A DNA stretch of 64,000 nt from JANYGM01 sp043764015 (GTDB lineage Bacteria > Bacteroidota > Bacteroidia > Cytophagales > Thermonemataceae). The DNA is taken from NCBI GenBank assembly GCA_043764015.1, contig JAYUKY010000131.1, positions 1-64,000 of the forward strand, in the 5' to 3' direction. The position numbers were made by a program, and so were the translations under genes. Under the pieces are notes generated by a model. That model saw nothing but the letters and a program-made list of their open reading frames with translations. It had not been told where the DNA came from and did not search any database. Each line of letters opens with the position of its first letter. The first letter of the stretch is position 1. Shown in pieces: positions 44,301-51,685 of the stretch.

Positions 44301-44701
44301 ATAAAGAGAAAACTATCACCAAAAACTATCAAAATGATAGTCAAAATGATAGTCAAAATGATAGTCAAAAAACTACATTAGAAGCTGGGAAACCTGTTAT
44401 TTTGCGTGTGGAAATAGAAACCACAAAAGAAGCAAAATATGTGCTTGTGGAGATACCAATTCCCGCAGGTTGTGGCTATGCAAATGAGTCAGAGGAAACA
44501 CGAAATAACTCAAATAGAGAATATCAACGCAATAAAGTGAATATTTTTGTAGAGAATTTTGGTGCAGGAAAACGGGTGTACGAAATTGAACTTTTGCCAC
44601 GCTATACGGGCGTGTTTACGCTCAACCCTACACGTGTGGAACTGATGTATTTTCCTGCGTTTTTTGGCAGAAATGCTAACCAAAAAGTTGTAATTAAGTA
44701 A
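38315..44701 (+). CDS. Giant alpha-2-macroglobulin-like protein with inserted carboxypeptidase-like and TonB-plug domains
   Basis: 2128 residues, with a signal peptide (LLLLLLLLFSTNLLAQ). MG2-like domain near 280-380 (SKPMYKPKDTLKLKF), then further beta-sandwich domains. At about 1198-1265 there is a carboxypeptidase-regulatory-like domain (TIKGKIVDIIGEPIPAATIM), followed at about 1270-1390 by a SusC-type TonB plug (VRIRGISSI, PLYIVDGVQL, IETIEVLKDAASAAIYGAQA) with no beta-barrel. The A2M core follows at about 1415-1455 (DDAYWKPRLRTDKQGKASFS, FPDDLTSWHTVVLA). A thioester-like YGYLCNEQAAS lies at 1626-1636 (Cys1630-Asn-Glu-Gln1633; usual form CGEQ or CLEQ). The end is a beta domain. It probably acts in the periplasm or at the outer membrane; the role of the plug is unknown. 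Confidence 0.9.
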   Translation: MKKSLLLLLLLLFSTNLLAQKPKKSFLESNRYSYYTYIYRLTDAQAEFACKNQYNKIEIKNLGQPVDSFVANQNLRTQNNANQPVTYRYGRYQETEPVFVNQYTKKLPLGNYLQVFTQENQEYKVFVPVSNILVDLILNDRDLKIAVTDTLLNIINNAEVFVDGKKISFDKKTQSYQDLKSRKNGFVKVKYQNINYYYSLQKTYATPSFGRKLYFYTIQFPWRYIKKPFKYLKKVTKMAFNRKFREKIKEEKEYQEYYEKEDKQRKKTQLANLQKEKRYIAFSKPMYKPKDTLKLKFMSVLYDNKYDESPYFVYLGEYSNKKLLGTISPYQKGFYEYKLFLHDSLKLVQGKEYELHFYNQKRHKEYLKEVNGDKNDKDKDFEFNRYDERGYFRETFTYKDYELNEITYKARLEHTEHYPTLENRIYLSAKDANDLPIADAKAEIIITKQNINNFPNKTVFIPNELWRTNKTLEPIGETALVLPDSIFKGFDMSYNVKVIFTNAENKRVEQDFAATRLSKRFPVKIELISAVSGNTGKDSLKISYKIPASTNANAGVPVRMSAKNAFGVQKINILDLKLPAKIPFDKNLDYQIETFDKELFNYGNDRDKFSLVTERNQDSVKIAFKNPLLLPVWYEIFEDQKSIKKGFFIAENLVFEDKNRTEKHYFVSCNYPNINTKNGAMIKEEYTIDFNKNELKIIVKQPTKVFPNEKAQIDILVLDHNDKPVADVDVTAYAINNQFPDKKTPQMPYLGKYYGSRKGKRGFKLDKNNTQHKDNLKYSDWEKRIDSLEYYKFLYPKNGVYQASFLAQDSITQFSPYVVKNGKIQPVFYIKVDSYPVFWSIMQNPTYSFHVTEGKHQVEIRTDSSSVILNDVIFEKYKNNILSIGITDDKIQQNKKISVTPQKHQVLTKEKAFLQKLYLSEQERNFLSNYFIKIENNYYAKPFSYIKQNDKIFPIKDRNSGWVGNLTPNNYALFVSPMEKYAHNFVFEAGYSYLFNSNLIKMRSLMLDYEQFNAYYPAVNIFRDKETKTAKFEHSLMSEKRILKDMENYFDEESYTRYYRNAHYKYVSNGCQVNWNMQTDFKKRIQSIILLEMDKDFVKKVTLHTPKDTILNNLGEKIYKMLFLFDKNEFFSTEISPKTNGTNYYFFERMLLQKEDSIIKKIRKQIYFSDADNDITQIKRFLNGDFKLYVDAKIPKNTIKGKIVDIIGEPIPAATIMCKGNPQIATVTNDNGEFILENVVCNTLKITSMGYAEIEISVGNNNIINIRMIEDDQLESVTVSAYGVQGRDKTFANADRAMQGRLADVQVNSSLEQSGSGLNVRIRGISSITSGNQPLYIVDGVQLTSEQFKALNPANIETIEVLKDAASAAIYGAQAAYGIVLVTTNKIKQPKNITPNAENQVIPDFGESRLRNNFRDDAYWKPRLRTDKQGKASFSVTFPDDLTSWHTVVLAASNKLQTGSKIGNIKAFKPLSASIVLPRFLVMEDSVQVLGKTMNYTNDTLAIETHFEVGKTVFPTKKQKLANGNVEKQWLNVTNDNILKGIEKEIEKDSLEVKYVMFQKEYFDGESRKIPVFAKGTKETKGFFANLYKDSLITWKFDKEKGKVKFHAEATLIKVVLDELKHLHEYGYLCNEQAASKLKAYLYHKIIAKKLGKPFLYEKDILSLIKRLQENKNEKQLWGWWGTSTAFGTQMWVSSHVLGVLMMAKTEGYAVNINEELLKQDFLLSLSQEKELYRRLELLETLDKISAKVDYKLFLEEIEKKNAQNKISNKNLTIKLEKERNQKKTVNNTIERYAETLSFQDYLSLQILKQKNSLPFNVDTLFKVKKETMFGNIYWSDNYASIYANSNNVTWNEVQTSLLALKLLKNTKKYEDEQQLCINYLMEKRQNQGYWLNTYESIQIIDILADYIQFSDDKKAIKNPEIVLSGSINKTINTFPYNVEFMPENTFSIQRRQNIKSPLYITAYQTYQNTNPQKEEKYYKVSSEFVEKNERNKNINKEKTITKNYQNDSQNDSQNDSQKTTLEAGKPVILRVEIETTKEAKYVLVEIPIPAGCGYANESEETRNNSNREYQRNKVNIFVENFGAGKRVYEIELLPRYTGVFTLNPTRVELMYFPAFFGRNANQKVVIK
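44329..44364 (+). repeat. Three 12-bp tandem units inside the A2M-like gene
   Basis: TCAAAATGATAG occurs three times in tandem and encodes the QNDSQNDSQNDS linker. In-frame slippage would only change linker length. Confidence 0.9.
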
Positions 44702-44722
44702 TTCTGAACTTTGAATGAATAT

Positions 44723-44766
44723 AAAATAACGTCAAATATACTTTAAACGTATTTTTGGCGTTATTT
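44723..44766 (+). terminator. Hairpin after the A2M-like gene
   Basis: AAAATAACGTCAAA pairs with TTTGGCGTTATTT (one G-T pair) around an A/T-rich loop and is followed by T-rich sequence, 20 bases after the stop. Confidence 0.6.
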
Positions 44767-44813
44767 CTCTGAAATTAAATAATTAAAATTAACAACAAAA
44801 ACGTCAATAAAAT

Positions 44814-45215
44814 ATGAAATGGATAAATATTTTGGGTATGACTTTGCAGTTTATATCGTTTTGGTTTGCTGCTCCAGAAATTTTGGGAGAAGAAAAATTA
44901 AAACATTATGAAGAAAAAATAAAAAAGTACCTTTCTAACATTCCTACCTTTCTTTTTGGCGTACCAAGTATAGTTTTTGCTTTTATTTTTTTTATGAGTG
45001 GCAACAAAGGTAATGGTGGAATGGCAGTGTTCTTGATGGTAATTACAATTATTTTCAGAAATAAAATACAAAAACAATTTGCTGAACGGGCAATGAAACC
45101 ATTTTTGGATAGCTTGATTGCAAGTGATGACCGCAGACAAGATTATCTGCGCCTTGCTGGGCTACTTTTTACGGCTGGATTTTTCTGTACTGTTTTAGCA
45201 GCCGCATTTTCATAG
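44814..45215 (+). CDS. Hypothetical inner-membrane protein
   Basis: 133 residues with three to four hydrophobic segments: ILGMTLQFISFWFAAPEIL (about 5-24), FLFGVPSIVFAFIFFMSG (about 46-64), GMAVFLMVITIIF (about 68-81) and LAGLLFTAGFFCTVLAAAFS (about 114-133), with charged helices between them (EEKLKHYEEKIKKYLS, RNKIQKQFAERAMKPFLD). No recognised family or catalytic motif. It is convergent with the glycosyltransferase-deacetylase gene, and its hairpin-bounded upstream region suggests its own transcript. Confidence 0.65.
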   Translation: MKWINILGMTLQFISFWFAAPEILGEEKLKHYEEKIKKYLSNIPTFLFGVPSIVFAFIFFMSGNKGNGGMAVFLMVITIIFRNKIQKQFAERAMKPFLDSLIASDDRRQDYLRLAGLLFTAGFFCTVLAAAFS

Positions 45216-45229
45216 ATTTTCTAAGTTTT

Positions 45230-47146
45230 TTATCTTTTTCTTTTCTCGTAATATATTCTGTACCAAGTAGATGTCTTTTTATAAAGTGCAAAAAAGTCAT
45301 CTTCTGGAAATACATTTACCCTAAAAATCTGAAAATAATCATGTTCTAGGTGCATTCCGCCTGTGTCTGTGGCTACAGCAAAATCAAAACCTGCTTTTTT
45401 TGCTAGTTCTTTGAGGTTTTCGTTTAGGCTTCCATAAGGATAAGCGAATGAAATAATTTTTGTTTGCAGGGTTTCTTCTATATTTTTCTTAGATAAAGTC
45501 ATTTCTTCAAAAGCTTGCTCTGCGCTAATTTGTGTCAGATTTGGGTGTGAAAGTGTATGTGCGCCTATTTCCCAGCCTGCCCGCACAAAAGCCTGTTTCT
45601 GAGCGGTATTCATTAGCATATCTTTGTGGTCACCTTTGTCTGCGTCCCAATAATTATAAGTAATGTTTTCATCTCCAAGTAAATAGATAACTCCTTTATA
45701 ACCATACTTTTGCATTATTGGTAACAAATTGGTAAAATTATCTTCATAGCCATCATCAAAAGTTAGAATAATAGGTCTTTTTGGTATTGGCATACACCCT
45801 TGAGTGTATTTTATGTTGCCTTCTGCTATATTTTTATAATCTACAAAAGTGATAGGAGTAAGCCCACGCAAACGAAAGAAGTTCAAATGTTTTTTAAAAT
45901 TTTCTTTGGTAATAAAAATGCGGTTGGGTGATTCTATTGGCTTATCAGGGATTTTGTGGTACATCAAAATAGGAATACAGGCAGGAAATAGCTTTTTCAT
46001 TCGTGCGGAGCGGTAAAGTTGCATAATTTGCTGATGCACGTTTTCAATAGAATAAAGTGCTTTTATTTGTGTTTTGATAACATTTTTAGAATTATCAATA
46101 TTTTTTTTATTCTGATGTAAATTTTCTAAAAAAATGAATAAATCTTTTCTTATTTGCTCAAAATTATGATAATTTGTATTGACTTTTGGCAAAATATCTC
46201 CAAAATTAGTATTGATAGCATTTTGCAAATGGTTTTCATTTACAGAAGTATTATTTTCATCAATAATTCCTACATAACACGCCTCTCCAACTGCCAAAAT
46301 AGGTTTTTCAAGGTACAAAGTTTCTACTGCCACACGTCCCGCACCTATCACGAGTTGCACCTCACATATATATGCAGGCACATCAGCCACAAAACCCACT
46401 TTTTCAATAGCATTAGGGTGTTTTTGGAGCAAATCCGTAATTGCTTTATTACCTTTTGGGTTGAAATGTTCTAGCTCTCCGCCAATAAGTTGAATAATAA
46501 TAGTTGGATATTTTTCCAATATTTCTGGGAAAATATCTGCTAATATTGTCGCAAAAACATCGCCTTTAATGCCATTAAATCTGCCAATGAAAGCTATTTT
46601 GATGCTATTATGATTGTTTTGCTGGTTTTTTTCTTGTTGATTTTTTACTAAAATTTTATCCAAATTATCAAAATCAAAACCATTAGCCAAAACCGTTATT
46701 TTTTCAGGTTTTATTTTGACTTCTTTGATAAGATGTTCTTTCAAATTAGGGCAAATAGCAATAATTTTGTCGCCATAAATATCAAAAAGGCTCGTAGAAG
46801 CATGTAGATGCTGCCTTCCGTGAATAGTAGAAATAAGAGGAATTTTTTTATCCAAAATTGCAAAATACGAAAGCCAACTTGCAGCTCTAGAATGTGCGTG
46901 TATAATGTCTATTTGATGTTTTTTAATGATTTTTCGTATAAAACGAATATTTTTAAACCTTTGGATATGGTCACGTTTTGAAATAGGTAAACCATAAGAA
47001 ATAGCTTTTAAACTATTTCCTAAATTTTCTGTATCAGAAATAAGTATAACATTATGATTTTCAGCTAGTTGTTTTTCTGTGAGCGCAAGCGCATACGCCA
47101 CAGAACCTGCAAAAAAATCAGAAGATAAAATATGAAGAATATTCAT
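45230..47146 (-). CDS. Glycosyltransferase (GT4-like) fused to polysaccharide deacetylase (CE4)
   Basis: 638 residues, no signal peptide. The N-terminal half (about 1-370) is a GT-B fold of the GT4 type: NILHILSSDFFAGSVAYALA, IIHAHSRAASWLSYFA, KITVLANGFDFD and KIAFIGRFNGIKG; the later E-x7-E motif is seen loosely around VIGAGRVAVETLYLEKPILA. The C-terminal half (about 392-638) is a NodB deacetylase: MYHKIPDKP, TFDDGYEDNF (metal-binding Asp), AHTLSHPNL (HxxxH) and SFAYPYGSLN. Both activities on one polypeptide suggest coupled addition and deacetylation of a sugar on a surface polymer, but the lack of a signal peptide leaves the location of the deacetylase open. Confidence 0.88.
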   Translation of the reverse strand: MNILHILSSDFFAGSVAYALALTEKQLAENHNVILISDTENLGNSLKAISYGLPISKRDHIQRFKNIRFIRKIIKKHQIDIIHAHSRAASWLSYFAILDKKIPLISTIHGRQHLHASTSLFDIYGDKIIAICPNLKEHLIKEVKIKPEKITVLANGFDFDNLDKILVKNQQEKNQQNNHNSIKIAFIGRFNGIKGDVFATILADIFPEILEKYPTIIIQLIGGELEHFNPKGNKAITDLLQKHPNAIEKVGFVADVPAYICEVQLVIGAGRVAVETLYLEKPILAVGEACYVGIIDENNTSVNENHLQNAINTNFGDILPKVNTNYHNFEQIRKDLFIFLENLHQNKKNIDNSKNVIKTQIKALYSIENVHQQIMQLYRSARMKKLFPACIPILMYHKIPDKPIESPNRIFITKENFKKHLNFFRLRGLTPITFVDYKNIAEGNIKYTQGCMPIPKRPIILTFDDGYEDNFTNLLPIMQKYGYKGVIYLLGDENITYNYWDADKGDHKDMLMNTAQKQAFVRAGWEIGAHTLSHPNLTQISAEQAFEEMTLSKKNIEETLQTKIISFAYPYGSLNENLKELAKKAGFDFAVATDTGGMHLEHDYFQIFRVNVFPEDDFFALYKKTSTWYRIYYEKRKR

Positions 47147-47265
47147 TTTATTAGTAATGAAAATATTAAATTTGGTTAATTTTACTTTTAAGTTGGAAAT
47201 TTGTACTTCATTACCCTACTTCATTACCCTACTTCGTTACCCTACTTCATTACCCTACTTCATTT
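47147..47265. repeat. Spacer with 13-bp tandem repeat
   Basis: CTTCATTACCCTA repeats four times (47206-47257) with one A-to-G change, then begins again. The period is 13 bp, not 7. It lies upstream of the glycosyltransferase gene and next to the IS4 remnant. Confidence 0.8.
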
Positions 47266-47631
47266 TTAACATAAAGTTTAGTCTCTATCTTGTAACGACT
47301 GATAAAATAACTACCATTATCATTTATTTCCTTTAAATGGTTTAGCTTATAATAGCCTAAATCTGACAAATAAAGCATGTTTTTTCTATCTTGGGTGGAA
47401 ATTTATTTAACCAACTAAGGTCATTTTCAACCCCATCACGAAAGTCTAAACGAAGTATTTTACCTGTTAATAGCTCGTATTCCTGTTATATCCTAATAAC
47501 ACTATTGGTAGCAATACCATTGCCTAATTTACTTCCCTACCCAATTTTTCTAAATCACCCTCTGTAAGGAAACTAGCTAAATTTGACACATAGGAAGTCA
47601 AACCAAGGTCTTCAAAATTTATATCTTTCAT
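47262..47631 (-). pseudogene. IS4-family transposase remnant
   Basis: On the minus strand an ATG at 47629-47631 opens MKDINFEDLGLTSYVSNLAS, which soon hits a stop. Further fragments in other frames read ELLTGKILRLDFRDG, DLSWLNKFPPKIE and then YLSDLGYYKLNHLKEIND with GSYFISRYKIETKLYV. The order matches the middle of IS4-family transposases, where DLGYF carries the second catalytic Asp and SR-K-T-LY is conserved. The first Asp region and the C-terminal Glu region are missing and several frameshifts are present, so it is inactive. Confidence 0.75.
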
Positions 47632-47678
47632 AATGCAAAAATACGACTTTTTTCCATATATTTGTACTCGGCTTGACG

Positions 47679-47842
47679 GCTATGGGGCTTGCCCCTGCTT
47701 AAGGTGCGTAAGCAATACAACAAGCAAAAATTGGTAAATAAAAGGCAAAAAATAGATTTTAAACCAATTCAAAAAGGGCAGATGCAACCCCAGCCCTACA
47801 TTTTAGTACAGAGTACAAACTTGTCCTACGTTCTATTGCTAC
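47679..47842. repeat. Composite of two dispersed repeats
   Basis: 47679-47716 is an inverted copy of 20320-20360. 47794-47842 is a diverged direct copy of 7738-7786 (CCCTACATTTT, TTGTCCTAC, CTATTG). The 67-codon frame through it is not a real gene. The remainder to 47982 holds only a promoter. Confidence 0.7.
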
Positions 47843-47902
47843 CTCAGTTAGTAAATAGAAGTAGTTTTGTTTCTGTATGTTTTAAAAAATAAATATGTTC
47901 TT

Positions 47903-47936
47903 TTTGACAATCATAATCCTTTTTTTCTTAATTTTG
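47903..47936 (+). promoter_or_regulatory. Promoter TTTG-N22-TAATTTTG
   Basis: TTTG at 47903-47906 and TAATTTTG at 47929-47936, the two-part Bacteroidota form, 46 bases before the ATG at 47983. Confidence 0.5.
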
Positions 47937-47982
47937 ACACAGTAACAAATCTCAACTAAAAATGTACCCAAATATACCAAAA

Positions 47983-50900
47983 ATGAAATATTTTTATTTG
48001 CTTTTTCTTTGCCTTTTTGCGCAAAATCTTAGCGCACAAGTAACAGACGACTTTAATGATGGGGATTTTACCACTAATCCTGTCTGGTCTGGGGATAATG
48101 CTAAGTTTGCAGTTGTTACAAATAAATTAAACTCACTTACACCAGCTGTGGCTGATGTTTTTCATCTCTCTACACCCTCTACGCAGGCTACCAACGCACA
48201 ATGGGAGTTAAGTGTTAATCTTATTTTCCCTACATCAGGCACTAATTTTGTAGATATTTTCCTTACTGCTGATAATGCTAATTTAAGATTTGCTACGCTA
48301 AACGGCTATTTTGTAAGAGTTGGAGGCACACCAGATGAAATTTCTCTCTATAAAAAAGTCGCAGGAGTAAATACTATTCTCATCAACGGTATTGATGGTA
48401 TTACAAACGCTTCTAACAATACACTTAAAATAAAAGTTACAAGAAATCTCGCTAATTTGTGGAAATTAGACAGAGATATTACAGGAATTGGTACAAGTTA
48501 TGTGACTGAAGGCACTGTAACAGACAATACTTTTAGTACTTCTGCTTTCTTTGGAATGGTGATTACACAATCTGCGGCAACATCTGTGAATAACAGACAT
48601 TTCTTTGATGATATAATTGTTGGTAATATTATTCTTGATACCACTCCTCCAACCATTATTTCCTCTCAAACTACTGCTAATAATCAATTAGATGTACTTT
48701 TTAGTGAAACAGTAGCCCAAACTTTTGCTGAAAATACTGCCAATTATAGCGTAAATAATGCCATAGGAACGCCAACAACTGCCTTGCGTGATGCCACTAA
48801 TCTTTCATTAGTTCATTTGACTTTTGCAGGCACTTTTACAAGCGGACAACTCAATATTATCACCATAAATAACGTCCAAGATGTCAATGGAAACGCTATT
48901 TTAGCTAATTCTACCAATAATTTTACTTTTTTGCTTATTGCTATTGCTGCACAAGGAGATATAATTATCAGCGAGATAATGGCTGACCCTGACCCTGTCG
49001 TACTTTTGCCCAACGTGGAATATGTAGAGATTTTCAACCGTAGCATAAAGAATATTGACCTCAAAAATTATACCCTCAATACAAAAGTTTTGACTACAAC
49101 AAGCTATATTTTAGCTCCAAATCAATATGTTTTGCTTGTCCCTTCTCCGAGTGTGGCACTTTTTGTACCTTTTGTAACGCAAGCAACGAGCATTATTGGT
49201 GTTATTTCCTTTGACGGACTGACCAACACAGGTGAAACGATTACTTTGAGAGATGTTGATAATTCAAATGATATAAATTCTGTAACTTATTCGGATACTT
49301 GGTACAAAGATGCCACCAAAAAAGATGGCGGTTATTCTTTGGAAATTATCAATCCTAATGCGCCTTGTAGTGCGGAAAACAATTGGAAAGCCACTATTAG
49401 CACGCAAGGAGGCACACCCGCTAATCAGAATTCCGTTTTCAGTAATTTGCCCGACACCACTGCTCCCACACTTCAAACGCTTACTGTAAATAATCCAAAT
49501 CTTATTACAATTACTTATAATGAGCCTATGGATATTCTTACGTTGGTTGTTGCTAATTTCAGTGCTACAAACGGACTGACTTTTTCTAGTTTAAATGTAG
49601 TTTCTAATACAAAAATAGAACTAAATCTTAGTTCTCCGCTGCTTCTTGGTACTATTTATGTGCTTACACAAGCTAATATTCGTGATTGTTCTAATAATTT
49701 GCTGACTTTGAATACTCAAAGTTTTGGACTTGGAAGTACACCACAAGCTAATCAAGTCATTATTACGGAGATTTTCCCTGACCCTGACCCTACGCAAGGC
49801 TTACCACCACAAGAGTTTATAGAAATATACAACCGCACCAACAAATTGATTAGTTTGGATAATTGTTTGCTTACTGATGGTACTTCTGTGGCTAGAATTT
49901 TGGGCGTAAACCTACTTCCTAATGAATATGCGGTGATGTGTTCTACCACAAATGCTCCTTTGTTCACTTCTTATGGCAAAACTATAGGTCTTACGAATTT
50001 TCCTTCTCTCTCAAATGAAGGAAAAACACTTATTTTTCAGAATAATCTAGGAAAAACAGTCAATACAGTAAGTTATATAAGTGATTGGTACAAAGATAAT
50101 AACAAAAAAGATGGTGGTTGGACTTTGGAACTAATAGATTTAGACAATCCTTGTGCTGAAATTGACAACTGGAAAGCCTCTGTGAGTCCTGTGGGAGGCA
50201 CGCCAGCCAAAGTTAATTCTGTAAAAGCGGCTAATCCTGATGTTTTGTTGCCTGTTTTGGTGCGTGCAGATGCTATTTCAAACACAAATGTCAATGTTAT
50301 TTTTTCAGAAAGAATGGATAGCACGTATTTAGCTGATGTTCGCAATTATAGTATTGATGGTTTTAGTGTGGTGCTTGCCGTTCCACAAACGCCTGATTTC
50401 AAAAGAGTTAAAATTACTTTAAATAATCCTTTATTAGTCAAAACTTCTTATAAATTGACTGTACAGGGTGCAAATGTTACGGCTGGTGCGAGAGATTGTG
50501 CTGGAAATCTTATCAATTCTCTTCAAAATACTACGCTGTTTGGTGTGCCAGAGCTTGCAGAGGCAGGAAATATCATCTTAAATGAACTTCTTTTTAATCC
50601 AAGAACGGGCGGTAATGACTTTGTGGAGCTTTATAATAACTCTGATAAGTTCATTAACTTAAAAAATTATAAACTTTCTCGTTTTTATAACAATGCTATA
50701 GATCCAAAGCAAACAATCACGACAGAAGATTATGTAATTGCGCCTAATGCGTATCTTGCTATTACTGATAATACGCTAAATATTCAAAATAATTATCCTC
50801 GTTCAGTATTAAAGCCGTTTTTGCAAATAAAAACTATGCCAAGTTATAATGATGATGAGGGAACGGTACTTTTATTTAATCCTTTAGATGTAGAAATAGA

Positions 50901-51405
50901 GAGATTTTCTTATACAGATAAATATCACTTTGAAATTTTGGATAATAAAGAAGGTGTTTCTTTGGAGAGGGTAGATTTTAATGCTCCTACGAATGAAAAA
51001 AATACTTGGTTTTCTGCTGCAAATACTGTCGGTTTTGCAACTCCAGGAGAGGCAAATTCTCAAAAACGCATCAATGGCAATGTTCTTAGTGGAAATATCA
51101 GCGTAGAGCCACGAGCTTTCACGCCAAATGGAGATGGTTTAAGTGATTTTACAACAATCTCGTTTAATTTGGTGGGAAACGGCAATGTAGGAACTGTCAA
51201 ATTATATGATAGTGTGGGGCGTTTGGTGCGTGAGCTTGTAAATAACCAATCTTTGGGAGATAATGGTAGTTTTGTATGGGACGGATTAGATAACAAAAAC
51301 GAAAAAGTAAAAACTGGCTATTATTTGGTACTTTTTGAAGTCTTCAATACAAACGGAAATACACAAACTTTTAAAGAAACAGTTGCTGTTACGGATAGGT
51401 TTTAA
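47983..51405 (+). CDS. Secreted lamin-tail-domain protein with gliding-motility-type C-terminus
   Basis: 1140 residues from the ATG at 47983 (MKYFYLLFLCLFAQNLSAQ), a clean signal peptide; an ATG 7 codons earlier is possible. Order: a lectin-like N-terminal domain (about 20-225; DDFNDGDFTTNPVWSG), SbsA/Ig-like domains and lamin-tail domains, three in number: GDIIISEIMADPDP, NQVIITEIFPDPDP and GNIILNELLFNPRTG, each with the VE-YVEIFNRS or EFIEIYNRT pattern. The C-terminus (FTPNGDGLSDFTTISF, VKLYDSVGRLVREL, GSFVWDGLDNKNEKVKTGYY) is a FlgD-like/CHU_C-type Ig domain. It is likely exported and surface-attached, perhaps linking DNA, sugar or other ligands. Confidence 0.9.
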   Translation: MKYFYLLFLCLFAQNLSAQVTDDFNDGDFTTNPVWSGDNAKFAVVTNKLNSLTPAVADVFHLSTPSTQATNAQWELSVNLIFPTSGTNFVDIFLTADNANLRFATLNGYFVRVGGTPDEISLYKKVAGVNTILINGIDGITNASNNTLKIKVTRNLANLWKLDRDITGIGTSYVTEGTVTDNTFSTSAFFGMVITQSAATSVNNRHFFDDIIVGNIILDTTPPTIISSQTTANNQLDVLFSETVAQTFAENTANYSVNNAIGTPTTALRDATNLSLVHLTFAGTFTSGQLNIITINNVQDVNGNAILANSTNNFTFLLIAIAAQGDIIISEIMADPDPVVLLPNVEYVEIFNRSIKNIDLKNYTLNTKVLTTTSYILAPNQYVLLVPSPSVALFVPFVTQATSIIGVISFDGLTNTGETITLRDVDNSNDINSVTYSDTWYKDATKKDGGYSLEIINPNAPCSAENNWKATISTQGGTPANQNSVFSNLPDTTAPTLQTLTVNNPNLITITYNEPMDILTLVVANFSATNGLTFSSLNVVSNTKIELNLSSPLLLGTIYVLTQANIRDCSNNLLTLNTQSFGLGSTPQANQVIITEIFPDPDPTQGLPPQEFIEIYNRTNKLISLDNCLLTDGTSVARILGVNLLPNEYAVMCSTTNAPLFTSYGKTIGLTNFPSLSNEGKTLIFQNNLGKTVNTVSYISDWYKDNNKKDGGWTLELIDLDNPCAEIDNWKASVSPVGGTPAKVNSVKAANPDVLLPVLVRADAISNTNVNVIFSERMDSTYLADVRNYSIDGFSVVLAVPQTPDFKRVKITLNNPLLVKTSYKLTVQGANVTAGARDCAGNLINSLQNTTLFGVPELAEAGNIILNELLFNPRTGGNDFVELYNNSDKFINLKNYKLSRFYNNAIDPKQTITTEDYVIAPNAYLAITDNTLNIQNNYPRSVLKPFLQIKTMPSYNDDEGTVLLFNPLDVEIERFSYTDKYHFEILDNKEGVSLERVDFNAPTNEKNTWFSAANTVGFATPGEANSQKRINGNVLSGNISVEPRAFTPNGDGLSDFTTISFNLVGNGNVGTVKLYDSVGRLVRELVNNQSLGDNGSFVWDGLDNKNEKVKTGYYLVLFEVFNTNGNTQTFKETVAVTDRF

Positions 51406-51491
51406 GTAATAGGCATCTTTCTTAAATAATCTGAATAACTGCTTGATAATCAAATTATTAAAAATATTATTTGAATTAAAATAAAACTTTG

Positions 51492-51547
51492 ATAATCAAT
51501 TAGTTATAAATTTATAATATTGTAACTAATTGATTATAAAGAATTTA
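51492..51547. repeat. Inverted repeat, 15-bp perfect arms
   Basis: ATAATCAATTAGTTA at 51492-51506 is exactly inverted at 51533-51547 with a 26-base A/T loop. It lies in the 280-nt spacer after the lamin-tail gene and could act as a terminator or a protein-binding site. No heptad period. Confidence 0.6.
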
Positions 51548-51685
51548 AAAAATGAGTTTTTTGAAAAATTTGTTTTTACCCATTTTTTATTTTTATAATC
51601 ATTAGAAAATCAAGCATTTTAAACCAAATATTTAGGATATATGTCTAATAGTTAGTTATTATTTTTTAAATTGTTGTTAGAAAAT

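Noticed and set aside
47262..47631. Active IS4 element
   Set aside because: Several frameshifts, missing catalytic regions and no terminal inverted repeats seen.
47689..47892. 67-codon frame on the plus strand
   Set aside because: Made of two dispersed repeats; similar repeat copies elsewhere are not coding.
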